Source of the DNA: Sphingopyxis sp. Root154
Lineage (GTDB): Bacteria; Pseudomonadota; Alphaproteobacteria; Sphingomonadales; Sphingomonadaceae
Length of the DNA: 64,000 bases
Direction: 5' to 3'
Assembly (NCBI RefSeq): GCF_001427105.1
Contig: NZ_LMGI01000004.1
Location: forward strand, 310,001 to 374,000
Every line of letters begins with the position of its first letter. Position 1 is the stretch's first letter. The notes beneath the pieces are model-generated. The model made no database searches. It was not told the origin of the DNA and saw only the letters and a program-made list of their open reading frames with translations. This document shows, one piece after another, positions 35,344 to 44,700 of the stretch. A program made the translations under genes and the position numbers.

Positions 35344-37143
35344 ATGACATCGACACAAGATAATAACCGCGCGGATTCGATCCGCCGCGTCCTCGATTTC
35401 ACTTTCCGCCACTGGACCGCGCAGCGCGGACGCGCGGCCTTCATCGGCCTGTTCATCACCGCTGCAACGGTCACGGAGATTTTCGTGCCGCTGTTCGCGG
35501 GGCGCCTGATCGACGCGCTGGCGGCCGACCAGCGCGACGGCGCGCTCGCGTTGTTCGCGGCGATGGCGGCGCTTGGCCTCGCGATGGTGCTGCTCCGCCA
35601 TATCGCCTGGGCGGGCATCATTCCCTTCACGCTTCGCATGATGCAGGGTGTGACGCAGAACGCCTTCCATCGCGTCCAGCGCTTGTCGACCGACTGGCAC
35701 GCCAATGCCTTCGCGGGTTCGACGGTGCGCAAGATTACGCGCGGCATGTGGGCGTTCGACACGCTCAATGACGTGCTTCTGCTTCAATTGCTGCCGTCGG
35801 CGGTCGTGCTCGTCGGCACGATGCTTCTCCTCGGCTGGCATTGGCCGGTGCTCGGGCTCGTCATGGGCGTCGGCGCTGCCGCCTATGTGGCGATGACCCT
35901 CACGCTCGCCACGCGCTGGGCCTCTCCCGCCGCAACGCTGTCCAACGCATGGGACACCAAGCTCGGCGGCCTCCTGTCGGACGCGGTCGGCTCCAACGCC
36001 GTCGTCAAGGCGTTCGGCGCCGAGGATCGCGAGGAGCAGCGCGTCGGCGGACTGCTTGCCAAATGGGCGAAGCGCACGCGGCGTACCTGGATGCGCTATA
36101 CCTGGTCGGGCAGCGCGCAGATCCTGCTTCTCTGGATCATGCGCGGCGCGATAACCGGGGTGGCTCTATGGCTATGGTGGCACGGGGCTGCGACCCCGGG
36201 CGATGTCACCTATGTGCTCACCAGCTACTTCGTCGTCCACGGCTATCTCGTCGACATCGGCTTCCACATTCATCACCTCCAGCGCGCGGTGAACGAGATG
36301 GAGGAACTCGTCGACCTCCACGACCAGCCGCTGGGGATCGAGGATCGCGCCGATGCCGCCCCGATCCGCATCAAGGCGGGCGAGGTGCGCGTCGAGGACG
36401 TCACCTTTCGCTACGGCGGGCACGAAAAGCCGCTCTACGAGCATCTCGACGTCCTGATCCGGGGCGGCGAGCGGATCGGACTGGTCGGCCATTCGGGATC
36501 GGGCAAGACGACGTTCGTCAAGCTCATCCAGCGCCTCTACGACGTGAACGAAGGCCGGGTGACGATCGACGGGCAGGATGTGTCGCACGCGACCCAGCAG
36601 TCGCTGCGCGCGCAGATCGCGATCGTCCAGCAGGAGCCGATCCTGTTCCACCGCAGCCTGGCCGACAATATCGCCTACGCTCGCCCCGGGGCGAGCCAGG
36701 CCGAGGTCGAGGCGGCGGCGCGGCTTGCCAATGCGCACGATTTTATCGCGCGGCTGCCGCGCGGCTATGCGACGCCCGTCGGCGAACGCGGCGTCAAGCT
36801 GTCGGGCGGCGAGCGCCAGCGCGTGGCGCTCGCGCGCGCCTTTCTGGCCGACGCGCCGATCCTCATATTGGACGAGGCGACCTCGAGCCTCGATTCGGAG
36901 AGCGAGGCGCTGATCCAGCAGGCGATGGACCGGTTGATGAAGGGCCGCACCGCGATCGTCATCGCGCACCGGCTTTCGACGGTGCGCACGCTCGACCGGA
37001 TATTGGTGTTCGATCAGGGCCGGGTCGTCGAGGACGGCGATCACGAAACGCTGCTCACGAATGCGGGCGGCCAATATCGCCGTCTGTTCGACCGGCAGTC
37101 GGGGAACATCGTCGATGAGGACCCGATGTTCGTCGATGCCTGA
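35344..37143 (+). CDS. ABC transporter, fused permease and ATPase (half-transporter exporter)
   Basis: 599 residues: six membrane helices in the N-terminal 320 residues, then one nucleotide-binding domain with Walker A GHSGSGKTT (Lys388), signature LSGGERQ (486-492), Walker B ILILDEA (Asp510) and an H-loop in IVIAHRLSTV. This is the homodimeric type IV exporter (MsbA/ABCB-like). No peptidase domain is fused, so leader-peptide processing by the transporter itself is not expected. Substrate unknown. The ribosome-binding site before the ATG is weak. A hairpin follows the stop. Confidence 0.93.
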   Translation: MTSTQDNNRADSIRRVLDFTFRHWTAQRGRAAFIGLFITAATVTEIFVPLFAGRLIDALAADQRDGALALFAAMAALGLAMVLLRHIAWAGIIPFTLRMMQGVTQNAFHRVQRLSTDWHANAFAGSTVRKITRGMWAFDTLNDVLLLQLLPSAVVLVGTMLLLGWHWPVLGLVMGVGAAAYVAMTLTLATRWASPAATLSNAWDTKLGGLLSDAVGSNAVVKAFGAEDREEQRVGGLLAKWAKRTRRTWMRYTWSGSAQILLLWIMRGAITGVALWLWWHGAATPGDVTYVLTSYFVVHGYLVDIGFHIHHLQRAVNEMEELVDLHDQPLGIEDRADAAPIRIKAGEVRVEDVTFRYGGHEKPLYEHLDVLIRGGERIGLVGHSGSGKTTFVKLIQRLYDVNEGRVTIDGQDVSHATQQSLRAQIAIVQQEPILFHRSLADNIAYARPGASQAEVEAAARLANAHDFIARLPRGYATPVGERGVKLSGGERQRVALARAFLADAPILILDEATSSLDSESEALIQQAMDRLMKGRTAIVIAHRLSTVRTLDRILVFDQGRVVEDGDHETLLTNAGGQYRRLFDRQSGNIVDEDPMFVDA

Positions 37144-37162
37144 CCCGACCGGCAGAATGAAA

Positions 37163-37197
37163 CTACCGATCGTCGACCTTTGGTCGATGATCGGTAG
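37163..37197 (+). terminator. Hairpin after the ABC exporter gene
   Basis: CTACCGATCGTCGACC pairs with GGTCGATGATCGGTAG around TTT, with one mismatch. There is no U-run, so it may be a weak or Rho-assisted terminator between convergent genes. Confidence 0.6.
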
Positions 37198-37212
37198 CAT
37201 CTGCACGCCGGA

Positions 37213-38088
37213 TCAAATGCCTGTCTCTGCCGAACCCGCGGGCGCTTCCATAGCGACGAGCATCTGACCAAAGGCGAGGGCCGCCGGGGATGCTGGACCG
37301 CCTCGGCGGATCAGCATGAAATCGGCGCCGGGTAAAGCCGGCAGGCCATAGTTGCCATCGAGTACGCGCAGGCCGGGCTCCACGTCGCTGCGTATCAGCA
37401 CAGCCACGGCGAGCCCCGATCGCACCGCGGCGCGCAGGCCCTGTTCGCTCGGTGAGGTAAAGGCGATGTGCCAGTCGATCGATGTCGCTTCCAGCGCGGC
37501 AACGCCCACCAGCCGGTTGATGCAGTTCGGGGGGTGGAAGGCGAGCGGCAGCGACGCACCCTCGGGTAGCAAGAAATTATCGGCCGCAACCCACGCGAAA
37601 TCCGCCCGTCGCAGCCTGATGCCACCATTTTCGCCCCCGGCCGTGGAGAGTACGACGGCCAGATCCAGTTCCTCCGCCGCGATCATCGTGCTGATATCCA
37701 GATAGCTGCTCACATGAACATCGAGCCGCACCGCAGGAAAGGCGCGCGAGAATTGGCAGAGCAGTGCCGGCAATCGCTCGCCCATGAAGGCTTCCGGCGC
37801 GCCGAAACGGACGACGCCCGTTACCGGGGAGGGACGGAAGCGTTGCGCGAGCGCATCAAGGCCGGTGAGTATCTGACGCGCGTGCAGCAGGAAGTCTTCG
37901 CCGTCATGCGTCAGGGTCAACCGGCGCGTTGTGCGGCGGATCAGCACCCGGCCGACCTGTTCTTCGAGCCGTCGGATCTGGTGGCTCACCGCTGGCTGGG
38001 TGATGCTCAACCGCCGGGCGGCGCGTGTGAAACCGCCGGTCTCGCTGACCGCCACAAATGCGCGCAGAAGAGTCGGGTCGATGTCCAT
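37213..38088 (-). CDS. LysR-family transcriptional regulator
   Basis: 291 residues from the ATG at 38088 (a TTG three codons upstream is possible). Helix-turn-helix in GGFTRAARRLSITQPAVSHQ, then the effector-binding domain. It is divergent from an MFS permease gene with about 125 AT-rich bases between, the usual arrangement for a LysR activator and its target. A palindrome sits at 38096-38110. Confidence 0.92.
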   Translation of the reverse strand: MDIDPTLLRAFVAVSETGGFTRAARRLSITQPAVSHQIRRLEEQVGRVLIRRTTRRLTLTHDGEDFLLHARQILTGLDALAQRFRPSPVTGVVRFGAPEAFMGERLPALLCQFSRAFPAVRLDVHVSSYLDISTMIAAEELDLAVVLSTAGGENGGIRLRRADFAWVAADNFLLPEGASLPLAFHPPNCINRLVGVAALEATSIDWHIAFTSPSEQGLRAAVRSGLAVAVLIRSDVEPGLRVLDGNYGLPALPGADFMLIRRGGPASPAALAFGQMLVAMEAPAGSAETGI

Positions 38089-38095
38089 GATACTC

Positions 38096-38110
38096 AACTA
38101 ATTATTAGTT
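38096..38110. promoter_or_regulatory. 15-bp palindrome, likely LysR box
   Basis: AACTAAT and ATTAGTT are exact reverse complements around a central T. It lies immediately upstream of the LysR start codon in the divergent AT-rich region, fitting an autoregulatory LysR recognition site. Confidence 0.65.
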
Positions 38111-38213
38111 GTAATAAATTCCAGAAAATAAAATCATTTCCGTTATCATTCGCTTTTCACCAGATAACGCACCAGCCGGGCAGACGGGTCCGGACAGTCG
38201 AAAGGTGCCGCCT

Positions 38214-39749
38214 GTGTCACTTCATTCAGCCCGTAAAGATATGTTGGCTTTGTTCGCGGTGTGCCTTGGCGCACTGATGTTCGGCCTCGAGATCACGAGT
38301 GTGCCGGTGATCCTCCCAAGCCTGGAAGAGGTTCTTCACGGCGACTTTCAGGAACTTCAGTGGGTGATGAATGCCTATACGCTCGCCTGCACAACCGTGC
38401 TGATGGCGACCGGAACGCTGGCGGATCGCTATGGTCGCAAGCGCGTCTTCCTGATCAGCGTGGGTGCATTTGGCGCCACGTCCGCGCTTTGCGGGCTTGC
38501 CGACAGCATGCCTCTCCTCATCGCGGGACGGTCGCTTCAGGGGCTCGCGGGTGGGGCCATGCTGATCTGCTCGATCGCGCTTCTCTCTCACCAGTTTCAG
38601 GATGCCCGCGATAGAGGCCGCGCATTCGCGATCTGGGGCGTCGTCTCGGGAATCGGCCTCGGTTTCGGGCCGCTCGTCGGGAGCGCCATTATCGCATTGG
38701 CAGGCTGGGAATGGACCTTTCTTGTCCACTTTCCGCTCGCGCTCCTGACCCTGGCAATTGCCGCCGGCACCGTAACCGAATCCCGCGATCCGGAGGCCAA
38801 GCGCCTTGACGTGGTTGGAATCGTTACGCTCTCATTGGCGGTATTCGGACTTGTCTATGTCATCACCCAGGCGCGCGCGCTTGGCCTGTCCGGTTCGATT
38901 GCGATGGCTGTCCCGACCGCCATTTGCTTCGCCGCCTTCCTGTTCGCCGAGCGGCGGCAAGCGCATCCGATGTTCGATTTCTCCGTCTTTCGGAACCGGA
39001 GCTTCTCCGGCGCTATCCTCGGCTGCATCGCAATGAACGTCAGCTATTGGCCATTCATGATATATCTGCCGATTTATCTTCAAATCGGCCTCGGATACGA
39101 CGCGATCAGCACGGGTCTATGTCTCCTCGCCTACACCTTGCCGGCGCTCATCTTTCCTCCCCTGGGCGAACGCATGTCGCTACGATACGGACCTGGTTTG
39201 GTCATCCCGCTCGGCCTCGCCACGATCGGACTCGGCTTTATCGCGATGAAACTCGGGAGCGTCGCAGCACAGCCAGGATGGCTGACGATGCTGCCCGGCC
39301 TGTTGCTTGCGGGCATCGGGATAGGCGTCACCAATACTCCGGTGACCAATACCACAACAGCGTCGGTTCCCGCCAGCCGGGCCGGGATGGCGTCGGGCAT
39401 CGACATGAGCGCGCGACTGATCACGCTGGCCGTGAACATTGCGCTCATGGGGATATTTCTCATTGAAGGGATCGCAGCCACGCTACAACGAGCTGCCCCG
39501 CAGGGTGCAGACCTTGCTCAACTGCGTGCTGCGGCGGAAGCGATCGCCTCCGGTCATGCCGAGACGCTCGTGACGGGCCAAGCCGTCGTCGGCAACCTGT
39601 CGGAGGCGGCCGTACAGCACGGACTTATCGCCGGTTTTGGCCTCGTGATGGTCTATGGAGGTGTCGGGGCCTGGTTTTTGGCAATATTGAGTTTCGTCCT
39701 CTTTCGACCTGTCCGAGGCATGACAAAAACCCCGGCGCAATATGAGTAA
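38214..39749 (+). CDS. DHA2-family MFS transporter
   Basis: 511 residues from the GTG at 38214 (GAAAGG 9 bases upstream; an earlier GTG at 38205 is possible). About 14 helices; motif A GTLADRYGRKRVF and GIGLGFGPLVGSAI are typical of 14-helix drug:H+ antiporters. Unlike the pump at 26848, no membrane-fusion protein gene is adjacent, so it probably exports to the periplasm. Likely controlled by the divergent LysR protein. Confidence 0.9.
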   Translation: MSLHSARKDMLALFAVCLGALMFGLEITSVPVILPSLEEVLHGDFQELQWVMNAYTLACTTVLMATGTLADRYGRKRVFLISVGAFGATSALCGLADSMPLLIAGRSLQGLAGGAMLICSIALLSHQFQDARDRGRAFAIWGVVSGIGLGFGPLVGSAIIALAGWEWTFLVHFPLALLTLAIAAGTVTESRDPEAKRLDVVGIVTLSLAVFGLVYVITQARALGLSGSIAMAVPTAICFAAFLFAERRQAHPMFDFSVFRNRSFSGAILGCIAMNVSYWPFMIYLPIYLQIGLGYDAISTGLCLLAYTLPALIFPPLGERMSLRYGPGLVIPLGLATIGLGFIAMKLGSVAAQPGWLTMLPGLLLAGIGIGVTNTPVTNTTTASVPASRAGMASGIDMSARLITLAVNIALMGIFLIEGIAATLQRAAPQGADLAQLRAAAEAIASGHAETLVTGQAVVGNLSEAAVQHGLIAGFGLVMVYGGVGAWFLAILSFVLFRPVRGMTKTPAQYE

Positions 39750-39860
39750 AGCGGTTCGCTGAACGTGTGTTGTCGTAGCGGAACAGTAAATAAAAGTCTG
39801 CTTCTCCAGACTAGCGCCAGAATGCGGATCGCCCGCAAAACGCCAGCTGGGGGCCATCCA

Positions 39861-41267
39861 TTATCCGGCCTTGAGCGCCGCCTGTAACGGCCGCAGCCAC
39901 CGCAGATAAACATGCGACCGGTCTTTCTCGTGATGAATGGGCGCCCGAACCTGCTGGGCACTCGGCGTGTAAATGGCTCGCAAATTCTCTTCAGGCCTGA
40001 GGCACGAAGGCGAGAAAGAAAGTCGCAGAAAGCCAAGCAGCGCGCGTATCTCCCGCTCTGCATTCGATACAAGCTGCGCGTGATCGAGGCGGTACAAGCT
40101 GTCGAGCGTCAAACCCTGCACCATTTCCATCATCCCAAGATAATGCCGATAATATCGACCGAGATCTTCCAGCGTGTTCGGAAAGTCGGTGTGGCGGTTG
40201 AAATAGGTCGTGTAGGCCGAAAAGCAGCAGGCCAATGGGGCACGCCGCACGTCGATAATTCGCGCGCCCGGCAGGATCCGCCGAATGAGTGCGACAAGGC
40301 GCCAATTGGCCGGCATTTTGTCGGTGAAATAAGGCCGATCGGTGCGGCGGTAGCGCCTCGCTCTCGTCAGATAATCCGTGCCGAGCTGCGCCGCTTCGGC
40401 GTGCGTCAATGTCTGCAGGCGGCGGACAAACAGGGCGGGCGAATGGAAGGCACCGATCGAAGCTGCGACTTCGGGCAGTGCGAACAATTCGCCGGCGCCC
40501 TCGACTTCCGGATGGCTGGCGAGGATTTGTTCGACGAGCGTGGATCCCGAGCGCGGCATGCCCACGATGAAGATCGCGTTATCCGCGTGCGGGGAAGGAT
40601 TGGCGGCTGCCGCGAAAAAGGACGGGTCCAACATTCGGTGGGCCTCGGCGAATGCAGCGAGCCCCGCTCCGTCATGGGGAACGAGGGTGTCGCGGAGGGT
40701 GTTGGCTTCGGTAAATTTCTCGAACGACCTTTCGAACGCTCCGCGCGCGCCGTGGGCGCGGCCGAGCGCGAACAGCAGCTGGATCTTGTGATAGGGGTCG
40801 CGCACGAGGACGAGGGCCTTCTCCATCGCCGCGACATCGGTGTCGCCAAGCATGGCGGGCAAAGTGGCAAGCCCCAGCCATGCGGGACCAAAATCGGGTG
40901 CGAGCTCGACCGTCTTGCGAAAGGCGACCGCGGCCTCGTTCACGTCGCCAACGGCGGCGAGGTCGCTGCCGAAATTTGCCCACAAGAGCGGCACGCCCGG
41001 AGCGGCAGCGACCAGTGCCCGGTGGAGGTCGAGCGCTTCCGCCGCGCGGCGCTCGCCGGAAAATATCCCGGCCTTTATTGACAGCGGCCAGATCTTCGAC
41101 GGTTGACGGTCTATCTCGCGGTCGCGATGGGCCAGCGCTTCGTCGACACGGCCGGCGCCGCAGAGAAAGGACGCCAGCGCAGCGTGCGCCTGGGCCGAGT
41201 CCGGGCACTCGGCGACCGCCATGCGCAGGGCGCGCTCGTCGGGCGGGGAAGCGGAATCCGCGATCAT
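39861..41267 (-). CDS. TPR-containing sulfotransferase family protein
   Basis: 468 residues. The first 190 residues are tetratricopeptide-like helical repeats. A sulfotransferase domain follows with the PAPS 5'-phosphosulfate loop GMPRSGST (236-243), and IIDVRRAPLACCFSAY matches the 3'-phosphate region. Such TPR-sulfotransferases are common in sphingomonads and related bacteria, with acceptors unknown. It is divergent from the giant autotransporter across 529 bases; a functional link is speculative. Confidence 0.88.
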   Translation of the reverse strand: MIADSASPPDERALRMAVAECPDSAQAHAALASFLCGAGRVDEALAHRDREIDRQPSKIWPLSIKAGIFSGERRAAEALDLHRALVAAAPGVPLLWANFGSDLAAVGDVNEAAVAFRKTVELAPDFGPAWLGLATLPAMLGDTDVAAMEKALVLVRDPYHKIQLLFALGRAHGARGAFERSFEKFTEANTLRDTLVPHDGAGLAAFAEAHRMLDPSFFAAAANPSPHADNAIFIVGMPRSGSTLVEQILASHPEVEGAGELFALPEVAASIGAFHSPALFVRRLQTLTHAEAAQLGTDYLTRARRYRRTDRPYFTDKMPANWRLVALIRRILPGARIIDVRRAPLACCFSAYTTYFNRHTDFPNTLEDLGRYYRHYLGMMEMVQGLTLDSLYRLDHAQLVSNAEREIRALLGFLRLSFSPSCLRPEENLRAIYTPSAQQVRAPIHHEKDRSHVYLRWLRPLQAALKAG

Positions 41268-41796
41268 TGAGGATTGTGGGAGAACATCGTTCGGCGTGTC
41301 TACAGGCGGGTTCGCGGGCTGCGCAAGTGGTCGGGCCGTGCGGCCGCCCCGAAAGCGATGTTACCCCGGTATCAGCTTCGCGTATCGACACCGTAACATA
41401 CCCGCATTTACTCGCGTTCGGTAACCGATTGATAATAACTCCTTCTGTAGTCGACGGCCGTGCCATCTTCCGGTCGCGCCGGGAGATTGCACGGTCTGGT
41501 CTTCCGCAAAAGACCCGCTTCAGCGGTGGAAGTTCGGCGGTGGGATAGGGGTGCGGGCGTTCGCATTGCGGGGTCATGCACACCGAAACAAGGGAAGGCG
41601 AGGCTCGCTTTTACGAGCCGCGCCGCAGCCGCCCGGGGGGCCGTATGAGCAAGGATGGTGCGTGTCTTTCTGTGCCCATCGCGGCCGAGGTTACGGTCGT
41701 TGCATTCTGCCCCGGATGGCCTCCGGCCTTCATCATCAGACAATGCGTTCTTCGTGACCCGCTCACGAACCCCGTACCGTGCCCAAAGGAAAAATT
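41268..41796. other. 529-bp divergent leader upstream of the giant autotransporter
   Basis: No convincing gene. The region contains a small hairpin (GGCTCG/CGAGCC near 41604-41624) and, at 41785-41790, the AAAGGA that serves the autotransporter ATG. It is long enough to hold control elements for both divergent genes; I cannot place a promoter with confidence. Confidence 0.6.
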
Positions 41797-44700
41797 ATGA
41801 CGATCGACAGCAAGCCCGCGCCCCACATCCAAAAGGGCAAGCCGCTGTCGCGCCGCCTGTTGTGCGGAGCCTCGCTCGCGGCCGTGCTCGCGTGCGCACC
41901 GCTGTCCGCGCGCGCCGAGGACCGATACTGGGACGCCAACGGCACCGCGGTCGGTTCGGGCGGCACCGGCACCTGGAACCTTGCCAACCTCAACTGGAGC
42001 CCGAATGGCGACGGGGTCAGCGGTCCCTTCGCCGAGCCGTGGAACAATGGCGATCTCGATAATGCGGTTTTCGGCAGCACCGCGGGGACGGTGACCGTTG
42101 GCGTGCCGGTGACGGTCGGCAACATCACCTTCAGTTCGGCCGGCTATGTGCTGAGCGGCAGCACGATCACGCTGGGCGGACCGGCGCCGACGATCACCAC
42201 CAATTTCAGCAACGCGAATGCCACGATCAATTCGGCAATCGCCGGTTCCTCCGGCCTGATCAAGGCGGGCAACGGTGGGCTGATATTGAACGGCGCCAAC
42301 AGCTTTACCGGCGGTATCACGCTCAACAACGGTAGCATCTACGCGAGCAGCGATGCTGCGCTCGGCGCATTGAGCAACAATATCACTACCGCCGCGGGCG
42401 TGACGGTCCGGCTGTCGATCGCGGGCGCATCGACGAGCCGCGCGGTCGCGATCGGCGACGGCGGCACGCTGATTCTCGAGGGCGGCGGAGCGGGTTCGGC
42501 GCTGATCTCGGGCAACGGCAGGGTTTCGGTGGCGGCCAGCGGCGTCACGATGAGCAACAACCTCAATAGCTATACCGGCCAGACGATCTTTACAGGTTGC
42601 AACGGCACGTGTTCGGCGCGCTTCACCTCGCTCGGCAATCTCGGCGAAGCGAGCTCGCTCGGCGCGCCCGTCACGGTGGCTGACGGCACGATCATCTTCA
42701 ACCAGCAGAGCCAGTATAGCGACAGCCTGATTTACCTGGGCGATGGTGACAGCTCGAACCGCAATTGGGACATCAACGGCAATGGCGCGCTGATCCGCAA
42801 TCAGGGGACCGGTACGCTCGAGATCACGGGCGATGTCGATATTTCGGTCAACGGGGGCTTTTACGCGGACACGGCCGACGTGCGTTTGCTGGGCGTGCTT
42901 AGCGGCGGAGGCTTCGGCTTCAGCGCCCTCGCGGGGCGTCACGTCCTTCTTGGCGACGCGAATATCTTCACCGGTCAGGCGACGCTTGTGGGCGAAATTC
43001 GCGTTGGCAAGCTGGCCGATATCGGCAGCGCCAGCTCGCTTGGCGCGGGTACGACGATCGGCCTTGCCAACGGGACGCTCAGCTATACTGGCGCGGGCGA
43101 CACGAGTAACCGCGAATGGCTGATCAACGGCGCGGCCAATGTGATCCGCAACGACGGCACCGGCGCGCTCAACCTGTCGGGTGCGCTCGTCTTCAATCCC
43201 GGAAACCCGAACCCGGATACGCTGGCGCTCGGCGGCAGCTTTGCCGGCGCCAATATCTTTTCCGGCGTCATGTCCGGCAACGGCAACCTGGTCGCCGATA
43301 GCGCGGGAACCTGGGTGCTCGGCGGTACGAATGTGCAGCGCGGCACGGTGACGGTTGCCAACGGCACCCTGCGTGCTGGTGTCGCCGGGGCGTTTGGCAA
43401 CGCGACCGGTTTCGTCGTCAACGGCGGCACGCTCGACCTTGGCGGCTTCGACCTCGTCGCACCGTCGCTCACCGGCAGCGGCGGTACGATTGCGCTCGGT
43501 GCGCAAACGCTGACCGTCGATGCCAAGACGACGCAGGTCTTTGGCGGCAGCATCACGGGAAGCGGTGGCCTGCGGAAAACGAGCGCGGGTTCGCTCACCC
43601 TGACCGGCGCGAACAGCTACACCGGCGCGACTACGATCGGCGGCGGACGGCTCACGCTCGATTTCTCCGGCGCCGGCGGTCCTGCCAGCAACATCATTTC
43701 GGCGTCGTCGGCGCTCGCCCTGTCGGGCGGCACGTTGGAAGTCCTCGGCGCGGGGGGCGAGACCAACAATCAATCGTTCAACGGCCTGACGGTCAATGCC
43801 GGCAGCAACACTGTTCGCACGGTCAATGGCGCCGGCGGTATCGTCAACCTCAATCTTGGCGCGATTACCCGCGCGGGCGGGCTGGTCAATTTTGTCCTGC
43901 CAACCAGCGGCGCGATCACGACGAGCAACGCCGACGGCGTGCTCGGGGGCTGGGCGACGATCAACGGGTCCGACTATGCCAAGGTGGTCGGCGGGGGCAT
44001 CGTCGCCTTCGACGCCAGCGATTATACCACCAAGGACGATGCCGCGACCTGGGCGAACGGCGACATCATCAGCGATACCGCGAACGCCGCGAACACGCCT
44101 TTCTTCGGCACAGTGACGGGCAATGTCCAACTCGGCGGCCTGCGCTATACAGCCGCGGCCGGATCGAACGTCGCGATCGGCGCCCTCAACACGCTGGGCA
44201 TCGACGGCACGATCATCGTCGCGCCCAGCACGCTGGCTACGAACCAGAGCATCACCGGCGGCTCGCTGACCGGAAGCGCGGGCGGCGGGACGCTCGGCGT
44301 CCAGCATAATGGCACGGGCATCCTAACGATCGGCTCGACGATCGTTAATAACAGCGGGGCCACGGGTTTTGCCAAGAGCGGCGGCGGTATCGTCCGCCTG
44401 ACCGCCGCCAACAGCTATACCGGCGGTACGACGCTGAGCGGCGGCCGGCTGGAAGTCACGCAGCTCGCCGACGGCGGCGCCGCGAGCAGCATCGGCGCGT
44501 CGAGCGCCGACGCGGCGAACCTCGTCCTCGAAAGCGGCACGCTCGTTTATACGGGCGGCGTCGATGCCGTCACCGATCGCGGCATCACACTCGTCAACGG
44601 CGGCGCCGAGCGGGCGATCCAGGTCGATGCGGGACGAACTGTCGAGTTTTCGGGCCTGGTCACAAGCCCCGACGATGCGGGACTGACCAAGACCGGCTGG

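Noticed and set aside
37213..39749. LysR/MFS pair as a horizontally acquired island
   Set aside because: Only the short divergent region is AT-rich; no integrase, tRNA end or direct repeats flank the genes.
41611..44307. An 898-codon minus-strand frame at the autotransporter 5' end
   Set aside because: Same composition artefact; it crosses the plus-strand start and signal peptide and shows no family features.
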